The translations under genes and the position numbers were made by a program. A stretch of 64,000 bases of DNA from Kiritimatiellia bacterium (GTDB lineage: Bacteria > Verrucomicrobiota > Kiritimatiellia > RFP12 > UBA1067): positions 1 to 64,000 of the forward strand of contig JAEDKA010000016.1 of NCBI GenBank assembly GCA_016296065.1. The letters run 5' to 3'. Position 1 is the stretch's first letter, and every line of letters begins with the position of its first letter. Positions 48,904 through 56,428 of the stretch are shown here, in pieces. The notes under the pieces were generated by a model. The model was not told where the DNA came from. It searched no databases and saw only the letters and a list, made by a program, of their open reading frames with translations.

Positions 48904-50547
48904 TTACATAATCGCTTCTTCCACGAAGAGCCGCAACGGCAGTCTGTATTTCGGCGGCAGCCACGAGAACGGATAGCAGCCAGCCTCTTCAAACAAGTCG
49001 TCTATGCTCGTGAGCTCTCTGCCAGACGACGGACTTTTGCCTTCAAGCGAGATTTCGCATTTCCGCACAAACGGCCACAATCCCGACATACAGACCATCC
49101 GTCCGCTTCTAATTTCACATCTGGCGCAGCCGAAAAGCCCCCTAAGCATTCCGTAAAGACATATTGCGAAAACAGCCAACGCCACAACGGCGAACAATGC
49201 CCATCCTACACAAGGGATATAAATCAGGAACGTTGCCAGCATAAGCACTATAAGAGCACACGCAACGCACTCGAGTGATATATTCGGCGAACGCGGGCGA
49301 ATGACTGCTATCCGTCCCAGCCCGTCATCCGTCGCGCTCATCTTCATCCCGCGCGGCAGATTTGCGAGACGAGTCTTGCGTGCGGCAATATACGACGCGT
49401 CATCATACTTGTTCGCAAGATTGATCTGGATCGCCAGCATCATTGCCGTGCGAGCGTATGTCCTGACCAACGGTCGGCAGGGTTGGATATACTCGCCGTC
49501 CGGCCATATCTTAACGGTGTCAAAGTCGTATGCCTTCAACGCAGAGTCGCACGTTCCGCCGGTCGCCCGCGACCATGGCGACAGCGTGAACCGCCGCGCA
49601 GGAAGCGGCAGCCGGCCAAAGAGCCAGCGGCGGCACACGCCCTCGCCATTCGTGAAGCGGATTTCCGCCGCACATTCCACACATGCGGCGATTGCCTTTA
49701 TCAGCACGGAAACCGAGAATACGAAGCCAGCGAGAATCACGAGCAGGACGATAAACAGGCTACGACGCGTCGGCATGAAAACACCGGCCTTCGCGAGTCC
49801 ATACATTAAACCGAGTACGGCGAATCCCACGGCGGACGCGACAAGCGTCCACAACAAACACACACCGACCGTCTTAAAACGTTGCACTCGGTCCTTTATC
49901 GTGATCTTTGCCAGAAAACCGTCGTCCGTCTCCTTGAACTCTAACGCCTCGTCGTAAAGCGAGCCGTCAACGACATCTGAAAGCATTACGTCGTGCGGCT
50001 CGGCAGGGAGGTCGTCGACAATCTGGAACGAATAGGCGACGCCGATTTTGACTGCGCCCTTCGGCGCGGATGCGAGGAATCGGTCGTACCATCCGCCGCC
50101 ATAGCCGAGGCGCTTTCCGCCGCGCGTAAACGCAAGACCCGGGATGATCCATGCATAGACGTTCTTCGGCTCCACGACGTCGGCGACAGTCGGCTCGCGG
50201 ATTCCCATCGGACCGCGCCGCAGGTTTTTATCGTCCAGTCCCTTCAGCTTTGCGAGTTCGTAAGTTTCGCCGTTCCAGCGCGGCGCGACGACCTCGACGC
50301 CCGCACGAAGCATGTACTCGATGTACGGGTCGATGTTGATTTCGTCGGGCGAGGCGAGATAGACGGCCAATACGCCGCCACCGCAGTCAAGCGGATCGAT
50401 CATCTCGCCGATGTCGCCCCGCGACTTGAGCTTCTCGCAGACGACGGCATCGGCCACGGCCTTCTCGTCCGCCGCGAGCTCCCTTCGCCGCGCCTTCATC
50501 TCGCGCCGAATCCCGGCCTTGTCAAACCCCGTCACACGATTCTCCAT
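48904..50547 (-). CDS. 5-formyltetrahydrofolate cyclo-ligase fused to a membrane domain
   Basis: A 547-residue fusion. Residues 1 to about 195 are a complete 5-FCL (IRREMKARRREL, VYLASPDEINIDPYIEYML, IIPGLAFTRGGKRLGYGGGWYDRFLA), which converts 5-formyl-THF to methenyl-THF. Residues about 225-547 carry about four membrane helices with Cys-rich cytosolic loops and no recognised domain. The junction falls at the 38-bp repeat (49948-49985), where the codon Tyr (TAC) replaces the stop (TAA) seen in the other copy. So the fusion looks like a read-through made by a rearrangement. The ATG at 50547 is the first ATG after the preceding gene. Confidence 0.8.
   Translation of the reverse strand: MENRVTGFDKAGIRREMKARRRELAADEKAVADAVVCEKLKSRGDIGEMIDPLDCGGGVLAVYLASPDEINIDPYIEYMLRAGVEVVAPRWNGETYELAKLKGLDDKNLRRGPMGIREPTVADVVEPKNVYAWIIPGLAFTRGGKRLGYGGGWYDRFLASAPKGAVKIGVAYSFQIVDDLPAEPHDVMLSDVVDGSLYDEALEFKETDDGFLAKITIKDRVQRFKTVGVCLLWTLVASAVGFAVLGLMYGLAKAGVFMPTRRSLFIVLLVILAGFVFSVSVLIKAIAACVECAAEIRFTNGEGVCRRWLFGRLPLPARRFTLSPWSRATGGTCDSALKAYDFDTVKIWPDGEYIQPCRPLVRTYARTAMMLAIQINLANKYDDASYIAARKTRLANLPRGMKMSATDDGLGRIAVIRPRSPNISLECVACALIVLMLATFLIYIPCVGWALFAVVALAVFAICLYGMLRGLFGCARCEIRSGRMVCMSGLWPFVRKCEISLEGKSPSSGRELTSIDDLFEEAGCYPFSWLPPKYRLPLRLFVEEAIM
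49948..49985. repeat. 38-bp direct repeat, copy B (inside the cyclo-ligase fusion)
   Basis: 37 of 38 bases match 46701-46738. The one difference turns the stop codon of copy A into Tyr, joining the enzyme to a membrane domain. Confidence 0.8.
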
Positions 50548-50564
50548 GCATTCGCCGCAGGCCA

Positions 50565-51605
50565 CTAAGCTTTAACTACCTTGACCGCACCTGACTTGCT
50601 GTCTATCTGAATGACGCGCTGGGACTGCAAGGCGCTTATTATCGGCGAAACATCGGGCACCGGCACATGGTAAGAAACCCGCAGAACCGCATCAAGCGAC
50701 TTTTTGTTCAAAACCTTCAAATGGCCGCTCCTCAAGTCTGCCGCGACCGCGAGAACCGTTTCGCGCCGATACGCCTTTCCTGCCGTCACCGTCGCGCTCA
50801 GCGGTCCGTCCTGCGGCACAAGCGTCTCGAACTCGCCCTTGTCGTACCAGATCGTCCGGCACGCTCCGCAGACGTCAATCTCGACATGCCTCTTGCCGAC
50901 GGACACCTTGAGTATGCTCATTGACGCACCACAGCCGGGGCACGAGCAACCCGGCTGCTCATGCCGCTTTGCGGCCTCGATCAACTCCGCCATGCTTTCC
51001 TGGCTTACCGTCTTCTTCAGCGCATCAATCCTTGACGACATGCCGCCGCATGCGGCGCACGTGTAGCACCTGGATTTCGATCTTGTCCAGGCCTCTTTCA
51101 AAACGCCTCCGCAGCGCGGACACCTCGGCGCAACGGGTTTGTCCGTTTTCGCAGAGGCGTTCTTCCCGATCTGGCGAAGCTCGAAGAACTTCGTGCAGGC
51201 GTTGCGGAAACTCGCCGGCGTCTTTGACCCGCCCATGCCGTATGCCGCCTTCCCTCCTTCGCGAATCTTTGCGGCAAGCGCGGAGAAGTCGCTGTCGCAG
51301 GAAACCACGCAGATTCCGTCGCATGGGCTCTTGTACAGAAACTCCATTGCATCTATCACAAGTGCAATGTCGGCCACATTCTTGCCGGACACGTTGCTTA
51401 CCTGAGGGCGCGCAACGACTCCGTATTCACGCTGCGCCTTCGCCCATCCCCCGTCGGCCGTGAAACAGTTGACCATCCCGTATGCACGCCGGGCGATCGG
51501 GGTGCCGATGGCGTAGGCCTTCTTGAATATATCTCCCGCAAGAGAGGCGCTGATGTTGTCCGCGTCGATAAGGACAGCCAGTTTCTTTTCACTCTGCTCC
51601 GACAT
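50565..51605 (-). CDS. NYN/LabA-like nuclease-fold protein with zinc ribbons
   Basis: A 346-residue protein. The N-terminal NYN domain (about 1-150) has LIDADNIS, VADIALVIDAMEFLY and VVSCDSDFSALAAKIREGG, the conserved Asp residues of PIN-like RNases. Two zinc ribbons follow: CPRCGG...CYTCAACGG (about 165-190) and CSCPGCGASM...VCGACRTIWYDKGEFETL (about 220-260), the latter of TFIIB type. The C-terminal 80 residues contain a possible winged helix (KVLNKKSLDAVLRVSYHVPVPDVSPIISAL). It is probably an RNA-binding or RNA-cleaving protein. AAGGAG precedes the ATG. Its stop lies just before the cyclo-ligase gene. Confidence 0.78.
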   Translation of the reverse strand: MSEQSEKKLAVLIDADNISASLAGDIFKKAYAIGTPIARRAYGMVNCFTADGGWAKAQREYGVVARPQVSNVSGKNVADIALVIDAMEFLYKSPCDGICVVSCDSDFSALAAKIREGGKAAYGMGGSKTPASFRNACTKFFELRQIGKNASAKTDKPVAPRCPRCGGVLKEAWTRSKSRCYTCAACGGMSSRIDALKKTVSQESMAELIEAAKRHEQPGCSCPGCGASMSILKVSVGKRHVEIDVCGACRTIWYDKGEFETLVPQDGPLSATVTAGKAYRRETVLAVAADLRSGHLKVLNKKSLDAVLRVSYHVPVPDVSPIISALQSQRVIQIDSKSGAVKVVKA

Positions 51606-51731
51606 AGTCAATACTCCTTATTCGCTTCGCAAAGACCGGGAACCGGAAGTTGGCATCGGGTAGGGCTCGTTCACAGCGGAGCGCGCACACGGCCGGGAAC
51701 CGCATGCGCACTCCGATTGCCGGGCGCCGCT

Positions 51732-52265
51732 TCAGAAGTTGTTCTGCTCGAGCTGGAAGTAGGCACGCGGATGGTCGCAGACGGGGCAGACTTCAGGCGC
51801 GGTCTCGGACTCGACGATCGCGCCGCAGTTGCGGCACTGCCATTTGTTCTTGCCGACGCGGACCCACACTTCGCCCGACTCGATGTTCTTGACGAGCTTG
51901 CGGTAGCGCTCCTCGTGACGCGCCTCGACTTCGGCGACCTTGCGGAACTTCTCGGCGATCTCCTTGAAGCCCTCCGCCTCGGCCTCCTCCGCGAAGCGCT
52001 TGTACATGTCGGTCCATTCCTCGTGCTCTCCCGCGGCTGCGGCAAGGAGATTCTCCTTCGTCCCGTCGATGCCCGCGAAGAGCTTGAACCACATCTTGGC
52101 GTGCTCCTTCTCGTTGAGGGCGGTCTCCTGGAAGATGGCGGCGATCTGCTCGTAGCCGTCCTTCTTCGCGCGGGACGCGTAGTAGTCGTACTTGTTGCGG
52201 GCCTGAGATTCGCCGGCGAACGCCGCCATCAGGTTCGCTTCGGTCTTCGATCCTTTGAGTTCCAT
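51732..52265 (-). CDS. rbr: Rubrerythrin
   Basis: A 177-residue peroxide-reducing diiron protein of anaerobes. Ferritin-like helices 1-140 carry the ligands in FAGESQARNKY, NEKEHAKMW, GEHEEW, and EARHEERY. The C-terminal rubredoxin-like domain has CRNCG and CPVCDHP for the iron site. It implies an oxygen-sensitive host cell. It has a GGAG ribosome binding site and a promoter at 52301-52306, and stands alone. Confidence 0.93.
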   Translation of the reverse strand: MELKGSKTEANLMAAFAGESQARNKYDYYASRAKKDGYEQIAAIFQETALNEKEHAKMWFKLFAGIDGTKENLLAAAAGEHEEWTDMYKRFAEEAEAEGFKEIAEKFRKVAEVEARHEERYRKLVKNIESGEVWVRVGKNKWQCRNCGAIVESETAPEVCPVCDHPRAYFQLEQNNF

Positions 52266-52300
52266 TGTGATTCTCCTCTGTTTGTGTTTTAGATGACAGT

Positions 52301-52306
52301 ATTATA
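52301..52306 (-). promoter_or_regulatory. Extended -10 of the rubrerythrin gene
   Basis: TGGTATAAT on the minus strand, about 36 nt before the ATG. Confidence 0.65.
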
Positions 52307-52320
52307 CCAAAATAAAGGAA

Positions 52321-52348
52321 ATCCTGCGGGACCATCCCCGCAGGATTT
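52321..52348 (-). terminator. Terminator after the TSCPD gene
   Basis: An ATCCTGCGGG/CCCGCAGGAT stem with a short loop. It separates the TSCPD gene (52395) from the rubrerythrin promoter. Confidence 0.65.
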
Positions 52349-52394
52349 AACTCCACGATTACATGCTTGTGGCTGAATTACGACACAGCTTCAG

Positions 52395-52631
52395 TCACCG
52401 TTCCGCCTCCAGCGCGCGGGCGAGCTGGTCGGGGCAGGAGGTGCCGTTGCGGCACTGGATGCCCTTCAGGAGCGCGATGACGTCGTCGACCTTGCGTCCG
52501 ACGACGAGCTTCGCGACGCCCTGTGTGTTGCCGGGGCATCCCCCGACGATTTCGCACTTCGTCACCACCCCGTCCGCGACCTCGTAGTTGATCGCCCGCG
52601 AGCAGGTTCCCGTGGTTTTGAATGTTTTCAT
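52395..52631 (-). CDS. TSCPD-domain protein (TIGR03905 type)
   Basis: A 78-residue protein consisting of one TSCPD domain, with IVGGCPGNTQGVAKLV and the name-giving GTSCPDQLARAL at the end. The conserved cysteines resemble those of ribonucleotide reductase C-termini. The family function is unknown. GGAGG precedes the ATG. It lies 50 nt after thiG and may be part of that unit. Confidence 0.85.
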   Translation of the reverse strand: MKTFKTTGTCSRAINYEVADGVVTKCEIVGGCPGNTQGVAKLVVGRKVDDVIALLKGIQCRNGTSCPDQLARALEAER

Positions 52632-52684
52632 TTGCCTCCTCCGCTGTTATAGTTTATCAAGCATCATGCGCCGGCGCTGCGCGG

Positions 52685-53449
52685 TCACTTGAAGATGTCC
52701 ATCGGGCTGGTGGCGCTGGCGGTGGAGCGCTCGGCGGGCGGGCCTGCCTTGATGCCGATTTCGGCGGCCTCGACTGCAAGGGCGAATGCGCGCGCCATCT
52801 GGACGGGGTCGTCCGCAGCGGCAACGGCGGTATTGGCGAGGACGGCATCCGCTCCGAGCTCGATGGCCTCGGCTGCGTGGGAGGGAAGTCCGATGCCCGC
52901 ATCCACGACAACTGGAACGTGGCTCTGCTCGACGATGATCTCGATCATGTCGCGCGTGCGGATTCCGCGGTTCGAGCCGATGGGGCTCCCGAGCGGCATG
53001 ACCGCCGCGGCTCCCGCGTCCTCGCAGTGGCGCGCGAGCACGGGATCGGCGTTGATGTAGGGGAGCACGACCATCCCGAGCTTCGCGCACTCCTTCACTG
53101 CCTCCAGCGTCTCGACGGGATCGGGCAGCAGGTAGCGCGCGTCGGGATGGACCTCGATCTTGATCCAGTTGTAGCCAGCCGCCTTCCCGAGCTTCGCGAT
53201 CCTCACGGCCTCAGCCGCGTTGCGCGCGCCGGAAGTGTTGAGCATCACCTCGACCTTCGAGCGGTCGATTACGCCCAAGATGTCGTCGTGCTCCGCGTCT
53301 CCTTCGTGGACGCGCGTGAGCGCAGTCGTCACGAGTTCCGTTCCGCACGCCGCAAGCGCGCGTTTGAGCATTTCGCCCGAGGCGAACTTGCCCGTTCCGA
53401 GAAAAAAGCGGCTCTTGAACTTGCGGCCGCCGATAATCAGGTCCTTCAT
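52685..53449 (-). CDS. thiG: Thiazole synthase ThiG
   Basis: A 254-residue TIM-barrel enzyme that makes the thiazole moiety of thiamine from DXP, glycine imine and ThiS thiocarboxylate. It shows the Schiff-base lysine region NWIKIEVHPDARYLLPD (about 95-110), GIRTRDMIEIIVEQSHVPVVVDAGIGLPSHAAEAIELGADAVLANTA-type phosphate loops, and ends with the usual polar tail. No thiH, thiO or thiC is adjacent. It is controlled by a TPP riboswitch whose 3' helix overlaps its GGAGGAAGG ribosome binding site. Confidence 0.93.
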   Translation of the reverse strand: MKDLIIGGRKFKSRFFLGTGKFASGEMLKRALAACGTELVTTALTRVHEGDAEHDDILGVIDRSKVEVMLNTSGARNAAEAVRIAKLGKAAGYNWIKIEVHPDARYLLPDPVETLEAVKECAKLGMVVLPYINADPVLARHCEDAGAAAVMPLGSPIGSNRGIRTRDMIEIIVEQSHVPVVVDAGIGLPSHAAEAIELGADAVLANTAVAAADDPVQMARAFALAVEAAEIGIKAGPPAERSTASATSPMDIFK

Positions 53450-53451
53450 TT

Positions 53452-53540
53452 TTATCCTTCCTCCGCCGGCATTACCCGGTTCAGGTACGCGGGTCTGATC
53501 TCAGCCAACGCCGCACCGTGCGACGCAGCACCCCGTTACG
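53452..53540 (-). ncRNA. TPP riboswitch upstream of thiG
   Basis: On the minus strand: GGGGTGC, then GGCTGAGATCAGACCC, then ACCTGAACCGGGTAATGCC and GGCGGAGGAAGG, the conserved THI-element order. The transcript begins at about 53540 and the riboswitch's last helix runs into the thiG ribosome binding site (ATG at 53449), so TPP should block translation. Confidence 0.92.
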
Positions 53541-53546
53541 CCGTAT

Positions 53547-53552
53547 ATTGTA
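53547..53552 (-). promoter_or_regulatory. Extended -10 of thiG
   Basis: TGGTACAAT on the minus strand places transcription start at the first base of the riboswitch. Confidence 0.6.
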
Positions 53553-53610
53553 CCAAAAATCCGCGCCGGCGTTTCGCCGTTCGAAGATCAATCAACATGA
53601 AGCGGCACAT

Positions 53611-53631
53611 GAAGCGGCGGGACGCCGCTTC
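53611..53631. repeat. Strong GC hairpin after the sensor kinase gene
   Basis: GAAGCGGCG/CGCCGCTTC, perfect 9-bp arms with a 3-base loop, preceded by a partial copy (ATGAAGCGGC at 53598-53607). No U-tract follows. It may be a kinase-gene terminator or a REP-like element. Confidence 0.5.
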
Positions 53632-53656
53632 CCCCAGTCATATTTTGCCTTTTAGG

Positions 53657-55045
53657 CTACGACAGGTCCGTAACCGTAAAGACAGTCCAATCCCCCGGCG
53701 TGGACTCGCACTTCACGCTCCAGCCATAAGACGTCACTATGGCCTTCACAAGCGCGAGGCCAAGCCCGTTGCCTGGGAGCGACCTGCTGCCGTCGCCGCG
53801 CCAGAAGCGCTTGAAGACGTGCGGAATGTCCGCCGCGGGAATGCCGGGCCCTGTGTTGGCGACGGAAAGCGAGAACGGATCCGATGCAAGCCGCACCTCT
53901 ATCCTGCCGCCCTTCGGGGTGAACTTGATTGCGTTGTCGAGGAGATTCCCGAGCATTTGCTGAACCCGTCCCTTATGCGCCGAGACGTACAGCGGCGCGT
54001 CCGGCATTGAAACGACAAGCGAGACCGAGGACTCCTCTGCAAGGACCGAATACAGCTCGATGACGTGCCCCACGAACGCGACCATTTCGATCTGCTCACG
54101 CGGCGTGCGGCGTATGCGGCTGTCGGTCTGCGATATGTCGAGCATCGTGTTGATCATCTCGAGCATGGAAGACGCCTCCTCGCAGACGTCCTCGGCGAGC
54201 GGATGCTCCCCGTCGGCAAGCGCGGCAGTCTCCGCCGCGGCCCTGATGCGCGTAAGCGGGGTGCGCAGGTCGTGCGCGATGTCGTCCGTGAGCGCGCGCA
54301 GGTCGGATAGCGTCTTCTCGTTCTCCGCCGCCATGCTGTTGAACGCATTCTCGAGGTCGACAATCTCCTGTCCCTCCGACGTCACCGGAACGCGCACGGA
54401 GTAGTCTCCGGCGGCTATGCGCCCCGCCGCGTCCGCGACCTTCCTCAGCGGGGCGGTGAAGCGCCGCCCGAGGAACGCCCCAAGCGCCGCGCCGACAAGC
54501 CACACGAAGACGAGCGACGAGCCGACGAGCGCGCCCATCCGCACCGCGTGCAGCTCGTCCTTGGTCACGTTGTACCCGACGGACAGCACGCATCCGTCCT
54601 CGAGCCTCGACTTGCGCACCCGCACGGCGATCGGGCGGCTTCCGTCCGCCGTCTCCCCGGCGACGCGATATGTCGTCGATTCTGACGCTGCGTTCCCGAC
54701 CATCTCCTCAAGTATCGTTTTGTTGTGCGTGCTGCTCACCTTCACAGCGCCGCTCCTGTCGGTGACGAGCAGAAAGACGTTTTCGTGTCCGTGGGTCTCC
54801 GAGTCCTCCGCGAAGAACTTCGCCATCTTCTCGGCTTCTCCCCCGCACCCCGCATACTCCTGCGCGAGGTCGCCCGAAAGGCGCACAAGCACCTCATGGT
54901 AGTCGTTCGTCGTGTGCCGCAGCGTCGCGAACATCACGAGCGCCCCGACGAACGTGAAGAGGAGTCCGAACGAGAGGAACGACCATAGGGCGATGCGGAC
55001 CCACATCGGACGCACTTTGCCGCGCGGCGGCTCAGCCGAGGACAT
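53657..55045 (-). CDS. OmpR-type sensor histidine kinase
   Basis: A 462-residue membrane kinase: helix about 15-40, exported sensor region, second helix about 180-200, HAMP (FTAPLRKVADAAGRIAAGDYSVRVP), HisKA with DDIAHDLRTPLTRIRAAAE and a HATPase with NLLDNAIKF, GPGIP and GNGLGLAL. It overlaps the response regulator gene by 14 nt and is translated with it. The signal is unknown; there is no PAS domain. Its gene is followed by a GC hairpin. Confidence 0.88.
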   Translation of the reverse strand: MSSAEPPRGKVRPMWVRIALWSFLSFGLLFTFVGALVMFATLRHTTNDYHEVLVRLSGDLAQEYAGCGGEAEKMAKFFAEDSETHGHENVFLLVTDRSGAVKVSSTHNKTILEEMVGNAASESTTYRVAGETADGSRPIAVRVRKSRLEDGCVLSVGYNVTKDELHAVRMGALVGSSLVFVWLVGAALGAFLGRRFTAPLRKVADAAGRIAAGDYSVRVPVTSEGQEIVDLENAFNSMAAENEKTLSDLRALTDDIAHDLRTPLTRIRAAAETAALADGEHPLAEDVCEEASSMLEMINTMLDISQTDSRIRRTPREQIEMVAFVGHVIELYSVLAEESSVSLVVSMPDAPLYVSAHKGRVQQMLGNLLDNAIKFTPKGGRIEVRLASDPFSLSVANTGPGIPAADIPHVFKRFWRGDGSRSLPGNGLGLALVKAIVTSYGWSVKCESTPGDWTVFTVTDLS

Positions 55046-55700
55046 AGCCCACCCCCCTCACAGTCGAGATCAGCTTGCGCGGAGAGTTCCTGTCGATCTT
55101 CTCGCGGAGACGGCAGACACGCGCCTCAACGACGTTGGTGTGCGGATCGAAGTCGTAGTCCCACACGCGCTCGAGGATGGTGTTGCGCGACACGACCCTG
55201 CCGCTGTTGCGCATGAGGTACTCTAGGAGCTGGTACTCGAGCGGCTGGAGGCTTATCCTCTCGCCGGCGCGCGTCACCCTGTGCGAGACGATATCCATCT
55301 CGAGGTCCTCGACCTTCAGCACAGTCGGCTCCGCCTGGCGCGACGCGCGCCTCAGCAGCGCCTGTACGCGCGCCAGCAGCTCCGCAACGGAGAACGGCTT
55401 CGCCAGGTAGTCGTCCGCCCCGGCCTCAAGCCCCTTGATCCGCGCGTCCACCTCTCCGCGCGCGGAAAGGACGATCACGGGCAGGTTCTTCCCAGCCGCG
55501 CGCAAAGAGCGGATGATCGAGAGTCCGTCCATCCCCGGAAGCATTATGTCGACTACAGCCGCATCGTAGGCGTTGGCAAGCGCGGCGGCCGACCCTTCAA
55601 GTCCGTCCGCGCATATAGTGCAGACGTACCCGGACTGCCTGAACGCGCCGGCCACGAAATCTGCGGTCTTCGCGTCGTCTTCTATGATGAGAACGTGCAT
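55032..55700 (-). CDS. OmpR/PhoB-type response regulator
   Basis: A 222-residue protein. The receiver domain has acidic pair EDD, phosphoacceptor Asp51 (AAVVDIMLPGMDG) and PVIVLSARGEVDARIKGLEAGADDYLAKPF. The winged helix (about 125-222) ends RKLISTVRGVGYVLG. The ATG at 55700 lies 7 nt after a TGGTAGAAT promoter, so the mRNA is predicted leaderless. The promoter sits inside the end of the glycosyltransferase gene. It overlaps the kinase gene by 14 nt. Confidence 0.9.
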   Translation of the reverse strand: MHVLIIEDDAKTADFVAGAFRQSGYVCTICADGLEGSAAALANAYDAAVVDIMLPGMDGLSIIRSLRAAGKNLPVIVLSARGEVDARIKGLEAGADDYLAKPFSVAELLARVQALLRRASRQAEPTVLKVEDLEMDIVSHRVTRAGERISLQPLEYQLLEYLMRNSGRVVSRNTILERVWDYDFDPHTNVVEARVCRLREKIDRNSPRKLISTVRGVGYVLG

Positions 55701-56428
55701 GAGCGAGATTCTACCAAAGATTCGCGGCAAATGGAAGGGAGCGACAGAAGTTCTCCGAGCGCGCCCAAGCCGACCTTCGAGCCCGGGACGTCGAACCATT
55801 CGGCAATAGGAAGCTCCAGGACGTCTCGGCGCAGACGCCTTCTTCCCATGCGCGCGAGAAGCTCCACGTCGAAAAGCCAGCGCGACCTGAACGGCGCTCG
55901 GAATATCTCGCTCGCCACGTCGCACGCGAAGACCTTCGCCCCGCACTGCGTGTCCCATACAGGCACGCCGAGAGTGCGTCTGATGAACCACTTCGCGAGC
56001 GAGCTCGCAAGGCCGCGCAACGCCGAGCGGCGTATGTCCGTGCCGAGGTGCGGCCAGCGGGATCCGATCACGGCCTTCAGCTGTCCCTGCTCCTCGAACG
56101 CGCGCATGAACGACGGGATCTCCCCGAGCGGTGTCGCGAGGTCCGCGTCCCAGAACCCCACGCAGTCCGCGCCGGAGTAGGAGCAGACGTGCAGGACCCC
56201 TCGCCTCACGGCCTCGGCCTTGCCCACGTTCTCGTTGATGTATATCGCATGCATCGACGGAGAAAGGTTCGCCATGTGCGCGAGGAGCTCCGCAGTGGCG
56301 TCCGTCGATCCGTCGTCGACGAAGCAGAACGATATCCACGGCCACTCCTCCGCCGCACGGACGAACGCGTCGACGTCAAGCCTCCTCGCCTCGTTGTGGC
56401 ATGGCACGACAAGCGCAAGCGTCTTCAT
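55682..56428 (-). CDS. GT2-family glycosyltransferase
   Basis: A 248-residue enzyme. LALVVPCHNEARRLDVDAFV, FVDDGSTDATAELL and FWDADLATPL (DXD-type) are GT2/DPG-synthase motifs. There is no membrane segment. It is next to an ArnT-like membrane transferase (4-nt overlap) and probably makes the polyprenyl-phosphate sugar donor it uses. The 3' end overlaps the response regulator start by 19 nt. The upstream in-frame extension is a shadow of the neighbour. Confidence 0.85.
   Translation of the reverse strand: MKTLALVVPCHNEARRLDVDAFVRAAEEWPWISFCFVDDGSTDATAELLAHMANLSPSMHAIYINENVGKAEAVRRGVLHVCSYSGADCVGFWDADLATPLGEIPSFMRAFEEQGQLKAVIGSRWPHLGTDIRRSALRGLASSLAKWFIRRTLGVPVWDTQCGAKVFACDVASEIFRAPFRSRWLFDVELLARMGRRRLRRDVLELPIAEWFDVPGSKVGLGALGELLSLPSICRESLVESRSCTFSS
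55708..55713 (-). promoter_or_regulatory. Extended -10 of a leaderless regulator gene
   Basis: TGGTAGAAT on the minus strand ends 7 nt before the ATG at 55700, within the 3' end of the glycosyltransferase gene. Confidence 0.5.

Noticed and set aside
46701..49985. Insertion sequence carrying hipBA-2
   Set aside because: No transposase, integrase or terminal inverted repeats were found between the direct repeats, so an IS is not supported; only an integration-like scar is.
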